From contig JASLJB010000356.1 of the NCBI GenBank assembly GCA_030152605.1, forward strand, positions 1 to 22,306: 22,306 nt of DNA, read 5' to 3'. The notes under the pieces are model-generated. The model was given only the letters and a program-made list of their open reading frames with translations, searched no databases and had not been told where the DNA came from. Made by a program: the position numbers and the translations under genes. Of the stretch, positions 1 to 7,699 are shown piece by piece. This stretch comes from Acinetobacter sp. Lineage in GTDB: Bacteria; Pseudomonadota; Gammaproteobacteria; Pseudomonadales; Moraxellaceae. Numbering within the stretch: the first letter of the stretch is position 1; every line of letters starts with the position of its first letter.

Positions 1-1
1 T

Positions 2-568
2 GAACCCATCCCGCAAAACACTGCACATCCGAGTGTGCCAGATGGAGGTCAAATCCAACCGAACTCCTTAGATGCGATCAATGCATCACAGCTATTTAAT
101 ACCCATCAAAAAATCACTGAGTATCTAGGCGGTGGAAGCCGTTATGACAACCAGCAATGGACTTCACCACAATATAAAGTCGGACAAGGTGAGGGTGCGA
201 AAAGCTACAGCAATGTCGGTGGCGCGATTGATGCACTGAATCAAGTCGATAGCGTATTGAATACACGGATCGAGCGCTTAGATCGTCAAATGCAATCCAA
301 CAATCAAGAGATCCATCAGCGAATTCATCGGCTGGAGAAACGCGCTAAGGCCGGGATCGCTGCTGCATTAGCACTCGAGAGTGCGCCCTATGTTGCGGGG
401 AAATATAGCTATGCTGTTGCTGCGGCCAATTATGGGGGGGAGAATGCCATCGGTGCGACTTTACGTAAAACAGCTGACAATGGTCGCTGGTCACTGACCG
501 GTGGTGTGAGCACCGCAACTCAAGGAGGCGCTGGTGTTCGTATCGGGGTGAGTGGGGTATTGAAATAA
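2..568 (+). CDS. Trimeric autotransporter adhesin, C-terminal part (5' end outside window)
   Basis: This is the 3' end of a YadA/Ata-type (type Vc) surface adhesin. The reading frame is open from base 2, so the protein continues upstream of the window; the GTG at 35 is only an internal codon. What is visible is a neck-like motif (NSLDAINASQLF), a short GGAIDALNQVD segment, then a heptad-patterned coiled coil (VLNTRIERLDRQM onward, rich in Q, E, R and I). The last 75 or so residues form a YadA-like membrane anchor (AGIAAALALESAP, YAVAAANYGGENAIG, GRWSLTGGVSTAT). In this family the anchor trimerises into one 12-stranded outer-membrane barrel that exports and holds the stalk and head. The chain ends in GVSGVLK, without the usual terminal aromatic residue. 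Family assignment is firm; binding specificity cannot be inferred because the head is missing. Confidence 0.9.
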   Translation, partial: EPIPQNTAHPSVPDGGQIQPNSLDAINASQLFNTHQKITEYLGGGSRYDNQQWTSPQYKVGQGEGAKSYSNVGGAIDALNQVDSVLNTRIERLDRQMQSNNQEIHQRIHRLEKRAKAGIAAALALESAPYVAGKYSYAVAAANYGGENAIGATLRKTADNGRWSLTGGVSTATQGGAGVRIGVSGVLK

Positions 569-905
569 TCATTTTAGTTTTCAAGCACAGTGGTCTAGGC
601 ACTGCTGTGCTCAGCCTGATATTGAAGCTGTTGGCAATAGATCCTAAGATGTAATCATCAAATTTTAGTGTAAATCCAATTTAATCTTATAAAATCGAAA
701 AATATAACGATTGTTTGGTGGTTTTCGCTCAAAATTAGATCAAAAAAAACTCAAGCCCTAGATAATGCATATAATAATCATTATCATTGGTTCAGTTCTC
801 AACTTATCTCACATTGTGGTTTTAGTTTACTTAGACTTCATTGGGACAATACATTGGCTTGAGTAGTTGAATATTTAACATTAACTCAAATAGAGTAAAG
901 TCAAC
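569..905. other. Intergenic region between adhesin and TonB receptor
   Basis: No gene is visible here. A weak stem (584-590 with 605-611, CAGTG/CACTG alternative inside it) follows the adhesin stop, but it has no T-tract and is a poor terminator. The right half is AT-rich and contains the Fur-box promoter listed separately; about 120 bases of leader then precede the receptor start codon. Confidence 0.6.
761..787 (+). promoter_or_regulatory. Fur box overlapping a -10 element of the TonB receptor gene
   Basis: Bases 767-785 match the 19-bp Fur consensus (GATAATGATAATCATTATC) at 15 of 19 positions, including an unbroken ATAATCATTATC block. A perfect TATAAT lies inside it at 770-775, so bound Fur would block RNA polymerase. 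A GATAATG at 761 gives a further overlapping half-site. No good -35 is seen at the expected distance. Iron repression of the downstream receptor is inferred from this arrangement. Confidence 0.78.
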
Positions 906-3167
906 ATGACTGCATACGGATCTAATATTAATCAAAACTCGATGAAAATGACCCAGAAATCATTTTCAGTTCAGATGCTGGCATTATGCGTTAGTAGTCT
1001 GATGTTTGCCTCTGCTGCAGTCGCTGCAGAAACTTCGCAGCCAGCAGCTGCGACTGCGACTCTACCTGTGATCAAAGTCTATGCGCAGCCGTCGCAACTT
1101 TTAGACAGTAATGGGATTAAGTTAAGTGCCGAACAGTTAGCGCAAAACGGCGCGACCGATATGGCCAGTATCGTCAAATACTTGCCGCTTGTGACCGCGC
1201 CAAAAGCCATGAGTGGTAGTGGTAATGCTTGGGATAGTTCAGGCACCAGTGGTTATAATATTCGCGGGGTCGATGGCAACCGAGTCGGTATCGATGTCGA
1301 TGGGGTCGATTTGGCGCCAAGCGCACCGCGTCCAGATTCGTATCAAACCAATACCAGCGGTGTAGGCCGTGATTTTATCGATCCTGAAATGTTTAGTCAG
1401 GTGGATATTTATTCTGGCACCATGGGTGCAGATACCGATGGCATCGGTGGTCGGGTTTCATTTAAAACTAAATCGCCCGAAGATTATTTAGATGAAGATA
1501 AAAATATTTATGGCGCTTATAAAGCCGGTTATGCCTCTGCCAATGATGCGTGGTTAAACTCGGTGACGGCCGCAGCCGGCAATGAACAAGTACAGGCATT
1601 GGTGTCATATGCACATCGTCAAGGTAAAGAAACCAAGAGCGAAGGCAAGTTAAAAGAAAATCCAGTTGATTGGAACTCTGACGCAGTATTATCACGCATA
1701 CTTTGGAATATTACACCCGAGCAGCAGCTCGGATTTACCTTTGATTATTATCAACGTGACACTGATCGTTTTATTGATAAAGATACTTTAGGCAGTTTAT
1801 ATCCACTAGGCGGTAATCAAACCGAAGCTGCAGAACGTACTCGCTATGCGCTGGATTATCGTTTAAATCAAAGTACGGCATTATTTGATCAATTCAAAAC
1901 TCAGTTGTATTACCAAAAAACCATTAACGAGAGTCAGCTAAATGCTTTTTATGATGGTCGAGATAAACATAATCGCCAAATCAACAATGACTTTGAAAGT
2001 GCAATTTGGGGTTTAAATGCAGAAGCGAAAAAAAGCATTGCCAATCATGAAATCAATTACGGTTTAGGCGCGAGTCGCACAGAAGACCAACGTCCGTGGG
2101 TAGAACAAAACTTAACGACGCCATCTGCGAAAACGCAAAACCGTATGGTCGATACTGATAGCGATCGTTATTTTGCATTTATTAATGATCAAATGACATT
2201 TAATCTGCTGGGGCGTAATTTAAAAGTCACGCCGGGTTTGCGTTATGAATATCATGATATCAAGCCTAAAAATAGCAGTGAGATTTTTGCCAATACAGAT
2301 AAACAATCACATATCCAAGCCCGAGATACCGATTATTTTGCACCAAGTTTAGGTCTGTCCTATCAGCTGGGTCAGAACTATCTGAGTTATTTTAACTATC
2401 GTCGCGGCGTTCGTGTACCGACTGCTGCTGAAATGATGGGGACTTTTGAACCTGGTGCCTATTATTCGGTATTAGGCAACAATCAGCTCAAAGAAGAAAG
2501 CAGTGATGCCTTTGAACTTGGCTTTAAAACCAAACCAGTTAAAGGCTTAAGTGTCGATTTAAATGGCTTCTATAGCAAATATAAAGATTTTATCGGCTAT
2601 AAAGTTTTAGATTCAAAAGTCGGCGATGATGAATGGTTTACTTTGCAGTTGCAGAATACGTCGAATGTCGATATTTGGGGCGGTGAAATTGCAGCCAACC
2701 TCAATCTGGGTGAGTTCTTTACAGCCTCAGAGGGCTATAGTATTTCACTCGCGGCAGGTAAAACCAAAGCCAGTGGTCGCAATGCAGATGGATCAAAAGC
2801 CGCAGTTAACTCGATTCAACCGGCCAAAGCCACTTTGGGCCTTAACTATGATTCACCGGATCAAGTTTATGGTTTGAGTTTTAAAACCACGGCTGTTGAT
2901 GATCAAACTGCACAAGAAGACCGTGTGAAAATTCCCGGCGGTCGTCCAGAAGCACCGTATCAACGCGTCGCAGGCTATGTATATTCTGATCTATCTGCGT
3001 ATTGGAATATTAATAAATTTGCCACGCTCAATGTCGGTCTAAATAATGTCTTTGACCACAAATATAATGACTATGCCAAAGCAGGTTTATTAACCAAGGA
3101 CAATTTAATTGATCGTGCCACAGAAACTGGACGTAATGTCGTGGCGAGTATTGAGTTTAAGTACTAA
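906..3167 (+). CDS. TonB-dependent outer-membrane receptor, heme/hemoglobin-receptor-like
   Basis: This 753-residue protein is an outer-membrane gated porin energised by TonB-ExbBD. It has a signal peptide (hydrophobic run about 22-36, likely cleavage after AVA at 40), a possible TonB box (LPVIKVYA, 53-60), a plug domain (about 70-190, with NIRGVDGNRVGIDVDGV and GADTDGIGGRVSFKT), and a 22-strand barrel ending in the aromatic FKY. The plug and the RVPTAAEM ... NNQLKEESSDAFELG segment (about 502-535) correspond to the FRAP and NPNL boxes of heme/hemoglobin receptors, but no histidine lies between them, although heme receptors usually have one. The substrate is therefore uncertain: heme, hemoglobin or another iron complex. 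The upstream Fur box supports iron uptake. ATG 906 is used; ATG 942 is an alternative that would give a more standard signal peptide. No TonB or heme-oxygenase gene is adjacent. Confidence 0.88.
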   Translation: MTAYGSNINQNSMKMTQKSFSVQMLALCVSSLMFASAAVAAETSQPAAATATLPVIKVYAQPSQLLDSNGIKLSAEQLAQNGATDMASIVKYLPLVTAPKAMSGSGNAWDSSGTSGYNIRGVDGNRVGIDVDGVDLAPSAPRPDSYQTNTSGVGRDFIDPEMFSQVDIYSGTMGADTDGIGGRVSFKTKSPEDYLDEDKNIYGAYKAGYASANDAWLNSVTAAAGNEQVQALVSYAHRQGKETKSEGKLKENPVDWNSDAVLSRILWNITPEQQLGFTFDYYQRDTDRFIDKDTLGSLYPLGGNQTEAAERTRYALDYRLNQSTALFDQFKTQLYYQKTINESQLNAFYDGRDKHNRQINNDFESAIWGLNAEAKKSIANHEINYGLGASRTEDQRPWVEQNLTTPSAKTQNRMVDTDSDRYFAFINDQMTFNLLGRNLKVTPGLRYEYHDIKPKNSSEIFANTDKQSHIQARDTDYFAPSLGLSYQLGQNYLSYFNYRRGVRVPTAAEMMGTFEPGAYYSVLGNNQLKEESSDAFELGFKTKPVKGLSVDLNGFYSKYKDFIGYKVLDSKVGDDEWFTLQLQNTSNVDIWGGEIAANLNLGEFFTASEGYSISLAAGKTKASGRNADGSKAAVNSIQPAKATLGLNYDSPDQVYGLSFKTTAVDDQTAQEDRVKIPGGRPEAPYQRVAGYVYSDLSAYWNINKFATLNVGLNNVFDHKYNDYAKAGLLTKDNLIDRATETGRNVVASIEFKY

Positions 3168-3187
3168 ATTTAGCATCGCGCGCGATT

Positions 3188-3226
3188 AAAAAAGCCAGTC
3201 CATATTTGTGGACTGGCTTTTTATTT
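3188..3226. terminator. Bidirectional Rho-independent terminator between TonB receptor and aroP
   Basis: A perfect 12-bp stem (3191-3202 with 3209-3220) encloses a 6-base loop. It is flanked by A-rich sequence on the left and T-rich sequence on the right, so it can end transcription from the plus-strand receptor gene and the minus-strand permease gene, which converge here. Confidence 0.9.
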
Positions 3227-3277
3227 TGCGTTGCATTCGCGGGCTGTTATAAATTGTCAACAGATCCTAGGCGAGCG

Positions 3278-4630
3278 TTATGGTGTTTTCTTTTGCTTGA
3301 GCCAATAGGCGCATGCTAAACACAGTAACCAGACCGGGATCAGGATCACAGCGATGCGCATACTTGGCGTCATCCACATAATCAGCAAGATCCCCAGCAT
3401 AAACACCACACAAATATAATTGGTTAGTGGATAGGCAATACTTGGAAAATAAGTGATCTTTTTCAGGGCCTGCATTTTTTGTTTAAACTTCATGTGTGTC
3501 AGGGACAGCATCATCCAGTTAATCACGATGGCAGACACCACCAAACTCATTAATAATTTAAAGGCTTTGTCTGGGAAGATAAAGTTTAAATACACACAAA
3601 TACCCGTCACCATCGCCGAACATAATATCGCCGCATAGGGAATACCACGTTGGTTAATCTTGGTCAGCACTTTCGGCGCATTGCCTTGTTCAGCCAAGCC
3701 CAATAACATGCGGCTGGTGGCATAACTGGTGCCGTTATACACAGAAATTGCAGCGGTGAGTACGATAAAGTTGAGTATAGTGGCCACACCGGTATGACCC
3801 AGTGAATCAAAGATGAGTACAAATGGACTCCCGCCTTCTGCAATTTGATTCCACGGGAACAGTGACAGCAAGATAAAAATCGTACCGACATAAAACAGCA
3901 AAATCCGGTAAACAATCTGATTAATCGCTTTAGGAATGGTTTGCGTCGGATTCTTGGCTTCAGCTGCTGCAATCCCGACCAGTTCAATCCCGCCAAAGGA
4001 GAACATGATAATCGCCATCGCCATGACCAAACCATTGACACCATTGGGGAAGAAGCCACCGAGTTGCCATAAGTTTGCGACCGCTGCAGTTTCACCACCA
4101 CTACCACTGGCCAAGAGATAGGCACCGAATGCGATCATGCCGATAATGGCGGCGATTTTGATGATCGATAAGACAAATTCGATTTCACCAAAGACTTTGA
4201 CGTGGATCAGGTTAATCACATTGACGAAAATAAAGAAGCCGAGCGCGGAAACCCAACTCGGAATATCCGGCCACCAATACTGCACATATAAACCGATCGC
4301 ACTGAGTTCGGCCATACAGACCAGCACATTGAGTACCCAGTAATTCCACCCCGACATAAAACCGGCAAAGGGGTTCCAGTATTTAAAGGCGAAAAAACTA
4401 AATGATCCACTGACCGGTTCTTCGACCACCATTTCACCCAGTTGTCGCATCATAAAGAATGCAATTAATCCGGCAATGGCATAGCCCAAGATGACAGAGG
4501 GGCCAGCGAGTTTAATGGTTTGTGAAATACCTAAAAATAGTCCGGTACCGATTGAACCACCCAAAGCAATGAGTTGAATATGGCGATTGCTCAATTCATG
4601 CTTTAATTTTTGGGGTTGTTGTGAAGACAT
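3278..4630 (-). CDS. aroP: Aromatic amino acid permease, AroP-like (APC superfamily)
   Basis: This inner-membrane proton symporter of the amino acid transporter family is predicted to import phenylalanine, tyrosine and tryptophan. The 450-residue sequence follows Enterobacteria AroP along its whole length. It has NRHIQLIALGGSIGTGLFLG at TM1 (residues 15-34), the MRQLGEMVVEEPVSGSF block, SGWNYWVLNVLV, the MAIIMFSFGGIELVGIAAAEAKNP segment (TM6 and loop), and about 12 hydrophobic segments. The ATG at 4630 is chosen because it matches the family's N-terminus; a TTG 36 bases upstream would add 12 residues without family support. AroP, PheP and closely related permeases differ little, so the exact substrate range is inferred. 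The gene diverges from a K+ channel gene, and two inverted repeats lie in the shared intergenic region. Confidence 0.85.
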   Translation of the reverse strand: MSSQQPQKLKHELSNRHIQLIALGGSIGTGLFLGISQTIKLAGPSVILGYAIAGLIAFFMMRQLGEMVVEEPVSGSFSFFAFKYWNPFAGFMSGWNYWVLNVLVCMAELSAIGLYVQYWWPDIPSWVSALGFFIFVNVINLIHVKVFGEIEFVLSIIKIAAIIGMIAFGAYLLASGSGGETAAVANLWQLGGFFPNGVNGLVMAMAIIMFSFGGIELVGIAAAEAKNPTQTIPKAINQIVYRILLFYVGTIFILLSLFPWNQIAEGGSPFVLIFDSLGHTGVATILNFIVLTAAISVYNGTSYATSRMLLGLAEQGNAPKVLTKINQRGIPYAAILCSAMVTGICVYLNFIFPDKAFKLLMSLVVSAIVINWMMLSLTHMKFKQKMQALKKITYFPSIAYPLTNYICVVFMLGILLIMWMTPSMRIAVILIPVWLLCLACAYWLKQKKTP

Positions 4631-4737
4631 ATATAATCCAACTACAGTGGCTTTGAAACGAGCCAACCACGCTTGATGCTAAGAAAAAACCCTCCCAATA
4701 TAATGAGATTTTGCACAATAAGAAAATTTTATTTAAC

Positions 4738-4776
4738 GATCGTGACGATCAAGCTTAAATTAACACCAATTTAAGC
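4738..4776. promoter_or_regulatory. Two adjacent inverted repeats, candidate operator
   Basis: Bases 4738-4750 are a 13-base inverted repeat (GATCGT-G-ACGATC). Bases 4753-4776 are a second one with perfect 9-bp arms and a 6-base spacer (GCTTAAATT / AATTTAAGC). They lie about 110-145 bases upstream of the aroP start and upstream of the divergent channel gene. The 6-base spacing resembles the layout of TyrR-type boxes, but the sequence is not that consensus. The role is inferred. Confidence 0.35.
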
Positions 4777-4958
4777 ACTGCTCGCAGCAATAAATAAATG
4801 GATTAAACTCATCAGTCTAATATTTAAAATAAAACTTTTGTATTCAAATAAATGTGCCGAGCATGTCGGCTTATTTTAAAAAATCGTCTACAACAAAGAT
4901 TTGGAAAATACGCCAAAGCCGTATTACCATAGCCACGAATTTAGCAAAAGACTGCCAC

Positions 4959-5942
4959 ATGATATTAGATACATGGCGAAACCTACGACGATTTGTCTAT
5001 AACTATTTACATAATGATGACTACGAAACCATTTATAGTCGCTGTTTAAACTATGCATTGATTATATTGATTGTCGGCAATGTGGTTGCGGTATTACTCG
5101 AATCCGTCAACGATATTTACTTCTCTTATCAGCCGTTTTTTAATGGCTTTGAACACCTGTCGATTATTATCTTTAGCTGCGAATATCTATTGCGCTTCTG
5201 GAGTATTGTTGAGGAAAAACCACAGCAGGCGGCTTGGAAAAGTCGTTGGCAGTGGGTGAGTAGTGGTGCGGCGATTATCGACTTATTGGCGATCTTACCG
5301 GCCTACTTGAATTTCTTTGTGCATATCGATTTACGTTTCTTACGTATTCTCCGATTATTACGCCTACTCAAACTGACCCGTTATTTTGTATCGCTGCAAA
5401 TCTTGTTACGGGTGATCGAGCGTGAGAAAGGCTCATTCCAAGCCGTGATTTTTATTTTAATCATTATGATCGTCATGGCCGCAGCCGGTGTTTATGTGGT
5501 CGAGAACAAAGCCCAGCCTGAGGTCTTTAGTTCGATTCCGGCATCGATGTGGTGGGCGGTGGTGACATTAACCACGGTCGGTTATGGTGATGTCACACCC
5601 CTGACTTCACTGGGACGTTTTCTCGGGGCATTAATTACCATTCTCGGGGTGGGTTTAGCCGCGCTTCCCGCAGGTATTTTAGCCAACGGTTTGGCCAATG
5701 AGCTTGAGGCACGTAAACAACGCTTGGAACAAAAGTTTCAGTCTGTGCTGGAAAGTCGTGGCATTGATTTGATTACGGATCAAAAGACCATTGAGGAAAT
5801 CCGGCGCCATGTTGGACTGACCCAAGAGCAGACCCAAGATATTATCTTACAACTCATCCGTGAGCAGAAAGAACAGGCGCGACAGGCCGAGCAGCATCAG
5901 TATTGTTTCTGTCCGCACTGCGGCAACAAACTGCCAGATTAA
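4959..5942 (+). CDS. Voltage-gated-type potassium channel (ion transporter family)
   Basis: A six-TM Kv-like K+ channel subunit of 327 residues, expected to form inner-membrane tetramers. S1 is at about 31-49, S2 at about 66-82 and S3 at about 102-120. S4 carries basic residues at every third position (R126, R129, R132, R135, K138, R141). S5 is at about 160-180, the selectivity filter TTVGYGD at 205-211, and S6 at about 219-243. A cytoplasmic helix rich in Q, E and R follows, and the chain ends in a cysteine cluster (C316, C318, C321; CFCPHCGNKLPD) resembling half a zinc ribbon. The start is uncertain: ATG 4959 gives the family's usual N-terminus, while GTG 4854 or ATG 4863 would add about 32-35 residues with no family support. 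Gating stimulus is unknown. Confidence 0.87.
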   Translation: MILDTWRNLRRFVYNYLHNDDYETIYSRCLNYALIILIVGNVVAVLLESVNDIYFSYQPFFNGFEHLSIIIFSCEYLLRFWSIVEEKPQQAAWKSRWQWVSSGAAIIDLLAILPAYLNFFVHIDLRFLRILRLLRLLKLTRYFVSLQILLRVIEREKGSFQAVIFILIIMIVMAAAGVYVVENKAQPEVFSSIPASMWWAVVTLTTVGYGDVTPLTSLGRFLGALITILGVGLAALPAGILANGLANELEARKQRLEQKFQSVLESRGIDLITDQKTIEEIRRHVGLTQEQTQDIILQLIREQKEQARQAEQHQYCFCPHCGNKLPD

Positions 5943-5975
5943 TTTTTGGTCGAAACGAGTATAGCCTGGGACAGT

Positions 5976-5998
5976 GGCGGCAGGACGCCGCCTATTTT
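5976..5998 (+). terminator. Probable terminator after the K+ channel gene
   Basis: A 6-bp all-G/C stem (5976-5981 GGCGGC with 5987-5992 GCCGCC) with a 5-base loop is followed by TATTTT. It lies 34 bases after the channel stop, between convergent genes. The T-tract is short, so the call is moderate. Confidence 0.5.
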
Positions 5999-6031
5999 GC
6001 ACTGAGGGTACAGGGTACAAGGATATAGCCT

Positions 6032-7270
6032 CTATACCGTGACAGATTTCTTCTCCACTGCCAGTGCAATCAATAAGATCACGAGTCCGATCAGGCTGAG
6101 TGCAACACCGACCCAGATCGGCGCCAGCCAACCCATCTGCTGTTGAATCACCCAACCGCCTAAAAAGGCCCCCAGCGCATTGGCCAAGTTAAATGCCGAA
6201 TGATTGAGTGAGGCGGCGAGGGTTTGCGCATCCCCGGCAATATCCATCAATCGCGTTTGTAAGGCGCCACCTAAACCGATCAGGGTCATGCCGATTAAAA
6301 ACAAGGCCAACAGCGCGGTGTAAATCTCCGCCATCATAAAACTGGCCACAACAAAGCTACAGGCCGAACAGATCAAGATCCCGATCATGGTGCGATTGAG
6401 ATGGATGTCAGCGAGTTTGCCTGCCCCCAATCCACCGATCACCATGCCGACACCGAGCACCGCCAAGGCGATCGGCACCATACGGATATCGGCTTGGGTA
6501 TATTCGGTCAGGATCGGAGAAACATAACTATAGACCGAAAACAAACCACCAAAACCGATCGAACCCACAGCCAAGGTCAGCCACATGTTGATATTTTTTA
6601 GTCCAGCCAATTCAGTCTTCATACTGGCTGTGGCATGTACTGCCATTTTCGGCACATAGATGAGCATCGCGATCAAACTGATCACCGCCAAGACGGTCGA
6701 AAGTAAAAAGCCAGCACGCCAACCAAAGTGTTGTCCTAGCCATGTGGCCAACGGCACACCAACCACCGTGGCAACCGTTAATCCCAACATGATCTGGGCA
6801 ATCGCCGTGGCGCGTTTATTCGGTCCAGCCAACTCCGCAGCGACCAATGCCGCAATACCAAAATAGGCACCATGCGGTAGACCTGCGACAAAACGCGACA
6901 GCAGCAACATCGGTGAGTTTTGCGCAAAGGCGGTGGCGAGATTGGCCAAGGCATAAAACAACATCAATAAGATCAACATGGTTTTACGTGGTACTTTGGC
7001 TGCAGCGATGGCGATCACCGGCGCCCCGATCACCACACCGAGCGCATAAGCACTAATAAAATGGCCTGCCTCAGGCACAGTCACATTGAGATTGTTGGCG
7101 ATTTCTTGGATCAGTCCCATGGCGACAAATTCGGTGGTGCCGATACAAAATCCGCCCAAAGCCAAGGCAAAGATCACCCAGTGCAAGCGATCAGCCTGCT
7201 GCTGTGGTGTATGTGCGGATGGATGCTGAGGTGGAGTAGACGTTGGAGCTTGATTCAGCGGAGAGTTCAC
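6032..7270 (-). CDS. MFS drug/sugar exporter, AraJ/YdhP-like (DHA1 family)
   Basis: A 412-residue, 12-TM major facilitator protein of the inner membrane. The N-terminal half reads like E. coli AraJ and YdhP: ALGGFCIGTTEFVAMGLIQE in TM1, AGHFISAYALGVVIGAPV in TM2, a basic turn (AKVPRKTM) at the TM2-TM3 motif-A position, SRFVAGLPHGAYFGIAALVA in TM4 and MLGLTVATVVGVPLATWLGQ in TM5. The family is mainly proton-coupled efflux, but substrate cannot be predicted. About 30 polar residues rich in Q, P, T and S precede TM1. The start is a GTG at 7270 with only a weak upstream AGG, so a different start within the tail is possible. It converges on the K+ channel gene; no regulator is adjacent. Confidence 0.8.
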   Translation of the reverse strand: MNSPLNQAPTSTPPQHPSAHTPQQQADRLHWVIFALALGGFCIGTTEFVAMGLIQEIANNLNVTVPEAGHFISAYALGVVIGAPVIAIAAAKVPRKTMLILLMLFYALANLATAFAQNSPMLLLSRFVAGLPHGAYFGIAALVAAELAGPNKRATAIAQIMLGLTVATVVGVPLATWLGQHFGWRAGFLLSTVLAVISLIAMLIYVPKMAVHATASMKTELAGLKNINMWLTLAVGSIGFGGLFSVYSYVSPILTEYTQADIRMVPIALAVLGVGMVIGGLGAGKLADIHLNRTMIGILICSACSFVVASFMMAEIYTALLALFLIGMTLIGLGGALQTRLMDIAGDAQTLAASLNHSAFNLANALGAFLGGWVIQQQMGWLAPIWVGVALSLIGLVILLIALAVEKKSVTV

Positions 7271-7699
7271 GTGCCAATGATGCCTAGAAACGAAATGAGC
7301 TGAATTTAAGCATAATCATGCCGAGATTTCACGGTAAAAATGTAGTGGAATTCACAATTTAATCTTAAAAATGTGCGAATAACTTAAGAAAACTTCAGCA
7401 GTTGTCGCAAGCCCTGCACCCGCGTATTCAGCTGAAACCCAGCGACGCTGTGGCCGATACCCAATAAACTCAAGCTGTGAATCAAGAATAGTTGTTGAAA
7501 GCACTTAAACAACAAAAAACATGAACTGTTTAATGCTAATATTCAACATGTTGAGCAAAATCGATGCATGTGGGTTTGCAGGCTTACACTGACTTGCAAT
7601 GTTGCACGGTGCTGTATCGTTCGGCTGAACTGAGGATTAAAAAATAAAACCGAAAACATCAACTGAGATCATCAAAACTCAAGGACTCAAGGATAAGTT
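7271..7699. other. Intergenic region upstream of gltS
   Basis: No convincing gene is present. There is a perfect 12-bp palindrome (TCAACATGTTGA, 7543-7554) about 145 bases before gltS that could be a regulator site, and a good ribosome binding sequence (AAGGA, about 7690) just before the gltS start. The region also contains the divergent upstream DNA of the MFS gene. Confidence 0.5.

Noticed and set aside
584..611. Hairpin after the adhesin stop codon
   Set aside because: Short stem, 14-base loop and no T-tract on either strand; not a convincing terminator.
6401..7303. Several plus-strand open frames antisense to the MFS gene
   Set aside because: They are shadows of a well-supported 12-TM coding region on the other strand.
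7564..7647. 27-codon open frame upstream of gltS, a possible leader peptide
   Set aside because: No ribosome binding site, no glutamate-rich codon run and no attenuator hairpin next to it.
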